Source: DASRJW01 sp964567755 (GTDB taxonomy: Bacteria; Krumholzibacteriota; Krumholzibacteriia; G020349025). From it: DNA of 5,215 nt. How positions within the stretch are numbered: position 1 is the stretch's first letter; every line of letters starts with the position of its first letter. Both the position numbers and the translations under genes were made by a program. The DNA lies in NCBI GenBank assembly GCA_964567755.1, contig CAZMNW010000063.1, forward strand, positions 1 through 5,215, given 5' to 3'. The notes under the pieces were generated by a model. The model saw only the letters and a list, made by a program, of their open reading frames with translations, was not told the origin of the DNA and did not search any database. This document shows, piece by piece, positions 1-5,215 of this stretch.

Positions 1-677
1 GCGCGCTTGCCGGTCGCCATCTCGTAGAGCACGCAGCCGAGCGCCCACAAGTCCGCGCGCGCGTCGACCTCCTGCCCCTCGAGCTGCTCGGGCGCCATGT
101 ACTGGATCGTGCCGATGATCGTGCCCTCGGCCGTGAGCGGCCGACCGGCCGCGGGCGCATCCGCCAACGTGGCCGTCACCCCACCCGCGCCCGCGACCGT
201 GCCCATGGCGCGCGCCAGGCCGAAGCCCATGAGCTTCGCCCCCGAGCGCGTGAGCATGACGTTCCCGGGCTTGAGGTCCCGGTGCACCAACCCCGCCCGG
301 TGCGCCCGATCCAGCGCGTCGGCGATCTGCCCGCCGATGCGGAACACCTCGCTCGTCGCGAGCGCGCCCTTCTCGATCCGCGCCGCGAGCGTCTCGCCTT
401 CCACCAGCTCCATGACGAGGTAGTCGACGTCGCCCTGCCGCCCGACGTCGTGCAGCACACAGATGTGCGGATGGTTGAGCGACGAGATGGCCTTCGCCTC
501 GCGCTCGAACCGGGCGCGGAACTCGGCGCTCTGCGACAACGTCGACGGCAGCACCTTGACCGCCACGTCCCGCCCGAGCCGCGTGTCGCGCGCCCGATAC
601 ACCTCGCCCATGCCGCCCGCGCCGAGCGGTCCCACGATCTCGTAGGGACCGAGCCGTGTGCCAGGGTCGAGGGTCAT
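1..677 (-). CDS. Hanks-type serine/threonine protein kinase, N-terminal part (3' end outside window), with altered DFG motif
   Basis: This is the N-terminal 225 codons of a eukaryotic-like Ser/Thr kinase; the frame stays open at the left edge. Visible motifs are the Gly-rich loop GAGGMGEVY (residues 19-27), VAVK with ATP-anchoring Lys41, the likely alpha-C Glu60, the catalytic loop HRDLKPGN (132-139, Asp134), and GT..YMAPE (Glu197) followed by the subdomain IX segment DLWALGCVLYEM (209-220). Where DFG is expected the protein reads KLMGFGLAR: residue 151, codon at 225-227, is Gly (GGC) instead of the Mg-binding Asp. Such kinases phosphorylate Ser/Thr on protein substrates. Related proteins often carry a C-terminal sensor such as a TolB/WD40-like propeller or TPRs, but that part is not visible. 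ATG at 677 is chosen because the Gly-rich loop sits at the usual distance, GGAG lies upstream, and an in-frame TAG at 723-725 with no ATG, GTG or TTG in between excludes a longer form. The family call is secure; catalytic activity is doubtful. Confidence 0.95.
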   Translation of the reverse strand, partial: MTLDPGTRLGPYEIVGPLGAGGMGEVYRARDTRLGRDVAVKVLPSTLSQSAEFRARFEREAKAISSLNHPHICVLHDVGRQGDVDYLVMELVEGETLAARIEKGALATSEVFRIGGQIADALDRAHRAGLVHRDLKPGNVMLTRSGAKLMGFGLARAMGTVAGAGGVTATLADAPAAGRPLTAEGTIIGTIQYMAPEQLEGQEVDARADLWALGCVLYEMATGKR

Positions 678-688
678 AGTCTGCGAAG

Positions 689-692
689 CTCC
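689..692 (-). promoter_or_regulatory. Candidate ribosome binding site of the kinase gene
   Basis: On the minus strand GGAG (part of GCGGAGC) ends 11 nt before the ATG at 677. The spacing is slightly long but usable, and this is the only purine-rich Shine-Dalgarno-like stretch just upstream of the start. It supports the chosen start codon. Confidence 0.45.
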
Positions 693-707
693 GCGTACCA
701 GCGCATT

Positions 708-736
708 GCATACCGCGGTCGTCTATCGAGGATCAA
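708..736 (-). promoter_or_regulatory. Weak candidate sigma70-type promoter for the kinase gene
   Basis: Read on the minus strand, TTGATC (731-736; four of six matches to TTGACA) is followed after 17 nt by TATGCA (708-713; three of six matches to TATAAT). Transcription would start near 700, giving a leader of roughly 25 nt. The spacing is ideal but the -10 match is poor, and the consensus of this lineage is unknown, so this is only a candidate. Confidence 0.18.
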
Positions 737-752
737 AGGAGGGTAACATAGG

Positions 753-770
753 GGCCACCCGCTGGTGGCC
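753..770 (-). terminator. Perfect GC-rich hairpin in the intergenic gap; possible terminator of the large surface-protein gene
   Basis: GGCCACC (753-759) and GGTGGCC (764-770) form a perfect 7-bp stem with a 4-nt loop, 36 bp after the stop codon of the large gene in its direction of transcription. The position suits transcription termination. However, the minus strand continues CCTATGTTACC, without a clear U-tract, so a classical intrinsic terminator is not demonstrated. It could instead act as an mRNA 3'-end stabiliser or a protein-binding palindrome. Confidence 0.35.
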
Positions 771-778
771 ACCCGCTG
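753..778. repeat. 12-bp tandem direct repeat overlapping a 10-bp palindrome
   Basis: GGCCACCCGCTG occurs exactly twice, at 753-764 and 767-778, separated by GT (14-bp period). Between and across the copies lies the self-complementary decamer GGTGGCCACC (764-773). The unit overlaps the hairpin at 753-770. Two copies spaced by about 1.3 helical turns could be an operator-like site upstream of the kinase or a small slippage duplication; the sequence alone does not decide. Confidence 0.6.
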
Positions 779-805
779 CCGGAGCTCACGTCGGAACGGC
801 ACAAG

Positions 806-3800
806 CTACTTTAGGAGGAGCAGTTTGATTGAACCAGTGTAGGGTCCTGCCTCCAGCTTGCAGAAGTAGACTCCGGAACTGACCCTTTGACCCGCCGAGT
901 TTCGGCCGTGCCAAGTAACCTCATGTCGACCGGAGGAGAAAGGTCCTTCGGCGACCCGGTCGACCAGTCTCCCGGCTGCGTCGAAGATGGTCAGTCGGAC
1001 GATGGTATTCGACGGGAGGTCGAAGCGGATTTTCGTCGTCGGGTTGAATGGATTGGGGAAGTTCGAAAGCAGACGGAACGCCTTCGGAACCTGCTCGTCG
1101 AAAGCCACCGACGTGACACCACCTTGCTGAGGCGCGACGTGCGAAACGAAGACGTTCTGGTTGTCGTACCGGTGATCCTCCCAAACAATGATTCCTCCAC
1201 CGGTCGCGTCAGGCACGACGAGCGGGGTTACCTGTTCCCAGGCCACGGCACTGACCGGGGTTTCGCCGGGACCCCATTGCTGCAAGCCATCGGCTGACAG
1301 CCGTTGGGCATAGATGTCGGCAGACACTCCCCGGAAGTCTTCCCATACAACGATGACTCCACCATTCGCGTCCAAAGTCGCGTGAGCGAGTCGCTCAATT
1401 CCCTCAGCTTCAGACACGGATACGCCATCCGTCTGCCAGAGAGGTGCTCCCGAGGATGTCACTCTCTGCGCGTAGAGCTGGCTTGGTGGTTGCCCCGTTC
1501 GATCCTCTGCCCACACCACGTAGGTGCCACCGGTTCCATCGTGCGTGGCGGTGACACCTCTTACGGCGTCAGCGGGTGTGTTGATGGTGGCCCCGGACGA
1601 ACCCCAGAGCAATGCTCCGTTCATTCCAAGCCTCTGAGATGCGACGCGCGCTGAGGGGCCCGTCGTGTGCCAAGCGACCACAGCCCCCATGCTGTCCGCG
1701 AGAACGATTGGGAGTACTTGCTCCTCTGCAACGACTCCTGCTGGGACTCCATCCAGCGTCCACAGTGGCACCCCTGACGAGGACAACCGTTGAGAAAAGA
1801 TCGCAGAAGTCCCACTCCGGTCGTCAGTCCATGCAATGAAGGCACTTCCACCAGGCTCCGTGGCGATGACAGGCTCGCCCTGACTACCAGTCGACGACGC
1901 GACCAGCACGCCGTCTGGCTGCCACAAGACGTTTCCGTTGGCATCGATCCTTTGCGCAAAGAGGTCGGAACCACCGGTGGCGGATGCGCGTTTGTCCTCC
2001 CACGCGATAACTGCGCCTCCGGGCGTGTGTGATGCCAATCGCGGCGGCCCCTGGTCTCCTATCGCTGCGCACACCACAACGCCTTCTGAATCCCACTGAG
2101 TATTTCCTAGCATGTCGACTCGCTGCGCATACACATCCCGATCTTGGCCTCGCAGATCCGACCAGACGATGATCGCGCCTCCGGCATCATCGGGGACGAT
2201 TTGAGGTGACCGCTGTCCATCCCCTTCCCCCGCAACGCCGCTATCGAATAACTGATCCCCGGATGCGGTGCAAATCAGTACGCCCCCTGCCCCCCACATC
2301 GGATTACCATTCGCTGCGATTCGCTGGGCATATATGTCGGCGTCCACGCCACGCCGGTCGACCCAAGCGATGATGGCCCCACCGAGTTTGTCCTCGACGA
2401 TCTGGGGAGTGCTCTTGGACCCCAAGCTGTCGAAGGGTGTGCCACCCGCGACCCAACGGCCTTGGATGAGGACTCGCGTGGCCATTCGTCGCTCGAGTCC
2501 GGAAGAGGCGGTGAAAGCCACGTCATAAGTACCAGATTGGTTGAGCGCTGGCGTCCATCTCAATAGGCCCTGGGAATTGTTCGGGGCCACTTCGAACGTG
2601 GCATCGTTTCCCGGAGGAAGGCCAAACAGTGTTACTACAAGGCTCTGAATGGCATCACCATCCGCATCCGACGCCGTCACCAAAATCTGGATTTCGCTTC
2701 CTGCAACACCAATCACTGTAGCTGGGGCATTGATTACTGGCCCGACGTTCGTGACCAAGGTCGTGGCGTCGGCGGTCGCTGGCTCGGATTCAAGATTACC
2801 AGCAAGATCGTGTGCGACACTGAAGAACGAGTATGTCCCACTCGTATCGGGACTGAATGTGCCCTGAATCTCGGCGACCCTATTGCGCCACAACCGCGCC
2901 GGGATCCCGTCCCTTGAGTAGTAGATATCGAAGGACGCGAAGCCGCTGCCAATATCCTCTCCTGTCCATTGAACCAAGAGATCAGCGCCAGTGCTGTCGA
3001 GGGCCACAGATGTCACGTCGCTCGTTGGCGGGTCCGCGTCGATCGTATTGACCCATTCAGGTGTCAGTATGGGCTCGTTGACATCGAAAACAATCGACGC
3101 TCGGTTGCGCACCGGCGTGTTCGTTTGAAGCGTCAGCCACGGCCTGACACCAAAGGATACGGCGCCCTCACCTTGGGGAGCAGTTACATTTGGTGGGAGG
3201 AAACCTGCCAGCGGATCCGCGGGAGGTTGACCCGTTTCAGCATCTAATGAGAACAAGCGCCACGTCACGACTCCGGTTGGTCGGTCGACATCTCCCTCGA
3301 CTCTGACAATGAGCCCGCTTTCCGCTCGATGATCCACGTCCACCGAGAAATCATCAACGGCACCACCCAGGTAGATCGCATCACCGCCGATGCTCATTGG
3401 CCCGAAGACGAAGGTGCTCATGTCAACGAGAGCTGTGTCTAACGAGTCGGTCAGGAAAACTCCTTGGGCTGGCGCCGTCGCATCCTCCACATTCTCGAAT
3501 CGAATCTCATAGGAGAACGCCTGGTTCGGCGCTACGAATCGCTCCTGCCCGGTTCCCACAGGGCCAGTCTTGTCATTGGGATCCCTGGACGTGACGATTC
3601 CGACCGGGAATGGGTTCGCGATTCGGTTCCAGAATGGAAGGCAGTTCTCGGATTCCGCAACCTTAGCCACACCGTACGATGTCAATCCCCCTTTGAATAC
3701 CTGGTCAGTGACTTTGAGCCAGTCGACGTTGGGGAGGATGCTCGCAATGCAGTGGAAGCCAACACTTCCAACCGCCCCGAGATTATTCAGAAAAGGCTGC

Positions 3801-5215
3801 GCTCGCTCGGGATGGGAAGACTGATCCGCGAAGGAGAAAATCGTCTCTAACGAGGACTTCACGCAACCCCCGAGGGGGACATACGAAATCATCTCGTACC
3901 AGATTGATTCAGTGCACCGAGTGTAGTCCTCCCTAGCCACAACCGCAGGCTCACTCGGAGAGCCGGGAGATGTCGGCGCCATAGTCGGAGTGGAAGCTTG
4001 CGAAGAAAGTACATAGGGCGTCCCGGTGCGGATTGTCAATGTGATGTAACCCTCCGATCCTGCACCGATACGGGCCATGTAGAGGGGAATCCGTATTCCA
4101 TTGAGTCCTGTCTCCACCGAAATCGGAACATCTTCGAGTCCCCAATCCACAGGTATTGTTTCTGGCCTTGGGGACAAAGACCAAACTGCGTTGGCCGGAA
4201 TCCCATCGATCCAGATTGGGACACCTAAAGCGTCGACCAGACCACGGTTCCCGTAGACAATCGTGAAAAGCGACGCTGCTCCTGCGCGAACCACAGTCGG
4301 GCCCCGGATATAAACGTATACATCTGGCTGCCCGCCCTGAAGGATTTCGAACGCGGCTGGTAGGACCGTGCTCGGTCCTCCTGGAACAGTCACAACCACA
4401 TCCCACAGGCCGGGAGGCTGCCCGCTTAGGTTCAACCGAGCACTCATGACGGTCTGGCCCAGCGACGTATTCACAACAGATGCAACAATGTCTGTACTCC
4501 CCATGCGGGAAAGTTTCACCTCGCTGCCCTGCACGAACCCGCATCCATAGAGTGTTGTCGTGACCTGACCGAAGTTGCCAGCGCTCGTGGGCGTGATCCG
4601 ATCGACACGCAGATCTGTGCAAATCAAGGATGCTTCAAGCGTCAGATCGTTCACGTTCAGCACGGGCCTCAAGTAGACATTGGTTCCCACGCGGCCGCCA
4701 TTCACCGAGGGAGGGCTTGCGGGCCCGAATCCAAAAGTCAGAACCCGGAATGTTTCTCCGCCGCTAGGCGAATACCCATTCGTGTACACCACATTCAGGT
4801 TGGCAAGGCCGGACACAAGCCCAGTTACGATTAGTTGATCGAATTCGACTCCTGCTGCCAGTCCACCGATTCCCACATTCAGCGCCCCCGTCGTCGTGAA
4901 ATTCACGTTTCCTCCGACTTGGAGCACTCCTGGCAACGGTCCGGGGTTGAGGTTTCCGCTATTGGTGAATATAGCCCCTGATACGTTCACGGTTCCAGTT
5001 CCAGAGATTCGCGCGCCGATAGAATTGGTAAGCGGGCCTCCATCCACTGACATGCTTGCGGATGCTTGGAGAGTGATGCTGCCGGTATTGGTAAACGATG
5101 GGTTCGTGCCTGACTGGTTTACGTATAGTGCATGGCTGTCAGCAATGTGGATGGCGCCACTGTTCACGTGCTGGGCGGAAACTCCGGTGAGGAACAACGG
5201 CATCTGAACCTCGAG
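806..5215 (-). CDS. Giant secreted/surface multidomain protein with beta-solenoid, Ig-like, propeller and FlgD-like C-terminal sorting domains (5' end outside window)
   Basis: The frame is open from the right edge to a TAG at 806-808, giving 1469 codons. Residues below are numbered from the first internal Met (codon 5201-5203). In order: beta-solenoid region (about 1-160), IPT/TIG-like domain (197-288), CARDB/DUF11-like domain (293-395), P/S/T-rich linker (400-425), four-cysteine segment (427-525), DPNDK domain (541-722), FN3-like domain (725-818), cadherin/He_PIG-like domain with DADGD (821-914), repeat propeller (915-1358) and FlgD-like C-terminal domain (1378-1465). All are extracytoplasmic module types, and no transmembrane helix is evident. 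Met5203 is preceded by GAGG at a 5-nt spacing, but no signal peptide follows and the text there is already solenoid-like, so the true start probably lies upstream. The protein is likely exported and surface-attached or released, perhaps for adhesion or binding. The ligand is unknown and no catalytic motif was recognised. GC is clearly lower than in the neighbouring kinase gene. Confidence 0.93.
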   Translation of the reverse strand, partial: LEVQMPLFLTGVSAQHVNSGAIHIADSHALYVNQSGTNPSFTNTGSITLQASASMSVDGGPLTNSIGARISGTGTVNVSGAIFTNSGNLNPGPLPGVLQVGGNVNFTTTGALNVGIGGLAAGVEFDQLIVTGLVSGLANLNVVYTNGYSPSGGETFRVLTFGFGPASPPSVNGGRVGTNVYLRPVLNVNDLTLEASLICTDLRVDRITPTSAGNFGQVTTTLYGCGFVQGSEVKLSRMGSTDIVASVVNTSLGQTVMSARLNLSGQPPGLWDVVVTVPGGPSTVLPAAFEILQGGQPDVYVYIRGPTVVRAGAASLFTIVYGNRGLVDALGVPIWIDGIPANAVWSLSPRPETIPVDWGLEDVPISVETGLNGIRIPLYMARIGAGSEGYITLTIRTGTPYVLSSQASTPTMAPTSPGSPSEPAVVAREDYTRCTESIWYEMISYVPLGGCVKSSLETIFSFADQSSHPERAQPFLNNLGAVGSVGFHCIASILPNVDWLKVTDQVFKGGLTSYGVAKVAESENCLPFWNRIANPFPVGIVTSRDPNDKTGPVGTGQERFVAPNQAFSYEIRFENVEDATAPAQGVFLTDSLDTALVDMSTFVFGPMSIGGDAIYLGGAVDDFSVDVDHRAESGLIVRVEGDVDRPTGVVTWRLFSLDAETGQPPADPLAGFLPPNVTAPQGEGAVSFGVRPWLTLQTNTPVRNRASIVFDVNEPILTPEWVNTIDADPPTSDVTSVALDSTGADLLVQWTGEDIGSGFASFDIYYSRDGIPARLWRNRVAEIQGTFSPDTSGTYSFFSVAHDLAGNLESEPATADATTLVTNVGPVINAPATVIGVAGSEIQILVTASDADGDAIQSLVVTLFGLPPGNDATFEVAPNNSQGLLRWTPALNQSGTYDVAFTASSGLERRMATRVLIQGRWVAGGTPFDSLGSKSTPQIVEDKLGGAIIAWVDRRGVDADIYAQRIAANGNPMWGAGGVLICTASGDQLFDSGVAGEGDGQRSPQIVPDDAGGAIIVWSDLRGQDRDVYAQRVDMLGNTQWDSEGVVVCAAIGDQGPPRLASHTPGGAVIAWEDKRASATGGSDLFAQRIDANGNVLWQPDGVLVASSTGSQGEPVIATEPGGSAFIAWTDDRSGTSAIFSQRLSSSGVPLWTLDGVPAGVVAEEQVLPIVLADSMGAVVAWHTTGPSARVASQRLGMNGALLWGSSGATINTPADAVRGVTATHDGTGGTYVVWAEDRTGQPPSQLYAQRVTSSGAPLWQTDGVSVSEAEGIERLAHATLDANGGVIVVWEDFRGVSADIYAQRLSADGLQQWGPGETPVSAVAWEQVTPLVVPDATGGGIIVWEDHRYDNQNVFVSHVAPQQGGVTSVAFDEQVPKAFRLLSNFPNPFNPTTKIRFDLPSNTIVRLTIFDAAGRLVDRVAEGPFSSGRHEVTWHGRNSAGQRVSSGVYFCKLEAGPYTGSIKLLLLK
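809..1072 (-). other. Domain: C-terminal FlgD-like Ig / type IX-style sorting domain
   Basis: Residues about 1378-1465 read LLSNFPNPFNPTTKIRFDLP (1378-1397), VRLTIFDAAGRLVDRV (1402-1417), GRHEVTWHGRNSAGQRVSSG (1425-1444) and VYFCKLEAG (1445-1453), ending in KLLLLK. This is the canonical layout of the FlgD-like Ig domain found at the extreme C-terminus of secreted proteins in the Fibrobacterota-Chlorobiota-Bacteroidota group and several uncultured phyla, and it resembles the T9SS type A sorting signal. It marks the protein as exported. Whether a type IX system exists in this organism cannot be judged here. Cys1448 replaces the more usual aromatic residue in 'GVYFY.L'. Confidence 0.88.
1130..2461 (-). 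repeat. Repeat array predicted to fold as an eight-bladed beta-propeller
   Basis: Residues about 915-1358 carry two interleaved tryptophan ladders. Inner 'GGaiiaW.D.R' strands have Trp at 947, 1014, 1068, 1125, 1178, 1231, 1287 and 1341. 'G...W...GV' strands have Trp at 917, 970, 1037, 1094, 1148, 1200, 1256 and 1310. Between them lies a D-[IVL]-[YF]-A-Q-R motif. The period is 52-57 residues except for one longer unit. Eight of each strand type fits eight blades, with the first Trp strand at the N-terminus completing the C-terminal half-unit. The DNA units are diverged, not fresh duplications. Repeats of this kind are common in secreted proteins carrying FlgD-like C-termini; the ligand is unknown. 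Confidence 0.7.
2462..2743 (-). other. Domain: cadherin-like / He_PIG-type Ig module
   Basis: Residues about 821-914 start GPVINAPATVIGVAGSEIQI and contain DADGD (846-850), SLVVTLFGLPPG (854-865), GLLRWTPALNQSGTYDVAFTAS (879-900). These match the 'D.DGD.......LP.G..f......G...WtP...q.G.Y.v.f.a' pattern of putative Ig/cadherin-like domains. DADGD is a plausible Ca2+ site, but binding is inferred only. Confidence 0.65.
2750..3031 (-). other. Domain: FN3/Ig-like module
   Basis: Residues about 725-818 begin PPTSDVTSV, then VQWTGEDIGSGFASFDIYYSRDG (744-766), TYSFFSVAHDLAGNLES (790-806) and ATADATTLV (809-817). The pattern 'W.g.D.gSG...fdiy.s.dG' with 'y.F.s.A.D.AGN.E' is the common FN3-like module of bacterial extracellular proteins. 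It leads directly into the next Ig-like domain. Confidence 0.7.
3038..3583 (-). other. Domain: DPNDK-type beta-domain (DUF7619-like, conserved-repeat family)
   Basis: Residues about 541-722 open with DPNDKTGPVG, then show QAFSYEIRFEN (561-571), a DSLDTALVDMSTF segment (586-598), TGVVTWRLFSLD (643-654), PPNVTAPQGEGAVSF (670-684) and the closing NRASIVFDVNEPILTP (700-715). This order is typical of the large beta-domain in secreted proteins where a DPNDK or SPNDK start, an uncompensated-'Y.i.FEN' strand and an 'A.IvFD.N..i.T' end are conserved. The domain is very recognisable by its ends; the exact Pfam name is from memory. It is probably structural. Confidence 0.65.
3629..3925 (-). other. Unassigned four-cysteine, partly helical segment
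   Basis: Residues about 427-525 differ from the rest of the protein. They hold cysteines at 430, 447, 485 and 521, aromatic residues (IWYEMISY, 434-441) and stretches that look helical (SSLETIFSF, 450-458; WLKVTDQVF, 495-503), within an otherwise all-beta protein. The segment sits between the P/S/T linker and the DPNDK domain. Two disulfides are plausible in an exported protein. I do not recognise the family. Confidence 0.5.
4019..4327 (-). other. Domain: CARDB/DUF11-like beta-sandwich
   Basis: Residues about 293-395 begin PDVYVYIRGP, followed by VVRAGAASLFTIVYGNRG (304-321), which matches the 'G....y.i.y.N.G...A..V.i' strand-turn pattern of CARDB/DUF11-type adhesive Ig modules. The segment ends with a strand-like EGYITLTIRTG (384-394), and a low-complexity P/S/T linker (about 400-425) follows. 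The fold is predicted with moderate confidence; no function beyond a structural or adhesive spacer can be read. Confidence 0.45.
4340..4615 (-). other. Domain: IPT/TIG-like Ig fold
   Basis: Residues about 197-288 begin DLRVDRITPTSAGNFG, then show YGCGFVQGSEVKLSR (219-233), GLWDVVVTVPGG (265-276) and the closing AAFEIL (283-288). The pattern 'P..aG..G.vt..l.G.GF..G..V.L......G.wdv.V..pgg....l...F.I' is that of IPT/TIG domains in cell-surface proteins. Cys195 and Cys221 could form a local disulfide. The assignment is by eye; the sequence is divergent. Confidence 0.55.
4724..5215 (-). other. Domain: N-terminal beta-solenoid / autotransporter-associated-type repeat region
   Basis: Residues about 1-160 are rich in short N-x-G and T-G turns between beta strands: FTNTGSITL (38-45 region), FTNSGNLNPG (79-88) and PLPGVLQVGGNVNF (89-102). 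They are followed by the cassette TGALNVGIGG (105-114), EFDQLIVTG (120-128), NGYSPSGGETFRVLTF (142-157). This cassette is familiar from large surface proteins with autotransporter-associated or PEP-CTERM-type repeats and predicts a right-handed beta-solenoid ending in a capping strand set. The region continues beyond the window, so the repeat count is unknown. Confidence 0.6.

Noticed and set aside
282..746. 154-codon plus-strand open frame opposite the kinase
   Set aside because: It lies antisense to a clearly coding kinase sequence at about 73-75% GC, where stops are rare on all frames; its Arg/Pro/Ala-rich translation has no recognisable motif.
678..805. Small RNA, tRNA or small protein gene in the intergenic gap
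   Set aside because: No tRNA-like fold, no U-tract-terminated hairpin and no plausible short frame with a ribosome binding site were seen; only the repeat/hairpin and a weak promoter candidate can be supported.
1130..2461. CRISPR or recent tandem DNA duplication in the periodic region
   Set aside because: The periodicity (about 160 bp) is at protein level with strong nucleotide divergence between units, and it lies inside one continuous coding frame.
3951..4622. 223-codon minus-strand open frame overlapping the large gene in another phase
   Set aside because: It lies entirely inside the large gene, whose frame matches known domains throughout; the alternative translation is Arg/Cys/Ser-rich without domain similarity.
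4896..5207. 103-codon plus-strand open frame at the right edge
   Set aside because: It is antisense to the solenoid region and has no motif of its own; it looks like a shadow frame.
5201..5212. Met at 5203 as the true start of the large gene, with GAGG 5 nt upstream
   Set aside because: The spacing looks like a Shine-Dalgarno site, but the frame stays open to the window edge, no signal peptide follows, and the first residues already read as solenoid strands. An exported protein should start further upstream.

Overview
The window is bacterial DNA with two protein-coding genes, both on the minus strand and both cut by a window edge. From right to left, in the direction of transcription, there is a very large secreted or cell-surface multidomain protein (stop at 806, open to the right edge), a 128-bp intergenic gap (678-805), and the N-terminal 225 codons of a Hanks-type Ser/Thr protein kinase (start at 677, running off the left edge). 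I found no RNA genes, insertion sequences, CRISPR arrays or phage genes.

The large protein (1469 visible codons) is a mosaic of extracellular modules: a beta-solenoid, autotransporter-like N-terminal part; an IPT/TIG-like and a CARDB/DUF11-like Ig domain; a four-cysteine helical segment; a 'DPNDK' beta-domain; an FN3-like and a cadherin-like domain; a repeat array that reads as a circularly closed eight-bladed beta-propeller; and a C-terminal FlgD-like/type IX-style sorting domain with the FPNPFNPTT signature. Its N-terminus, including any signal peptide, lies outside the window. A role in adhesion, surface display or binding is plausible, but no ligand or enzymatic activity can be read from the sequence.

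The kinase fragment has the Gly-rich loop, the VAVK lysine, the alpha-C glutamate, the HRD catalytic loop and the APE motif. The metal-binding aspartate of the DFG motif is replaced by glycine (MGFG), so it may be inactive or atypical.

The combination of an FPNPFNPTT-type C-terminal domain with a 'PGTRLGPYEI...GAGGMGEVYRARD' kinase at high GC suggests an uncultured or soil/sediment lineage such as Candidatus Eisenbacteria, Latescibacterota, Gemmatimonadota or Acidobacteriota. This is inference from family habits, not a taxonomic assignment. The kinase is near 73-75% GC in two sampled 60-base lines and the large gene about 55% in two, so the two genes differ in composition. Shared strand is the only visible link between them; nothing shows that they work together. 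I do not see a convincing new multi-gene system. The most notable points are the altered DFG motif, the eight-blade propeller closure and the composition shift.
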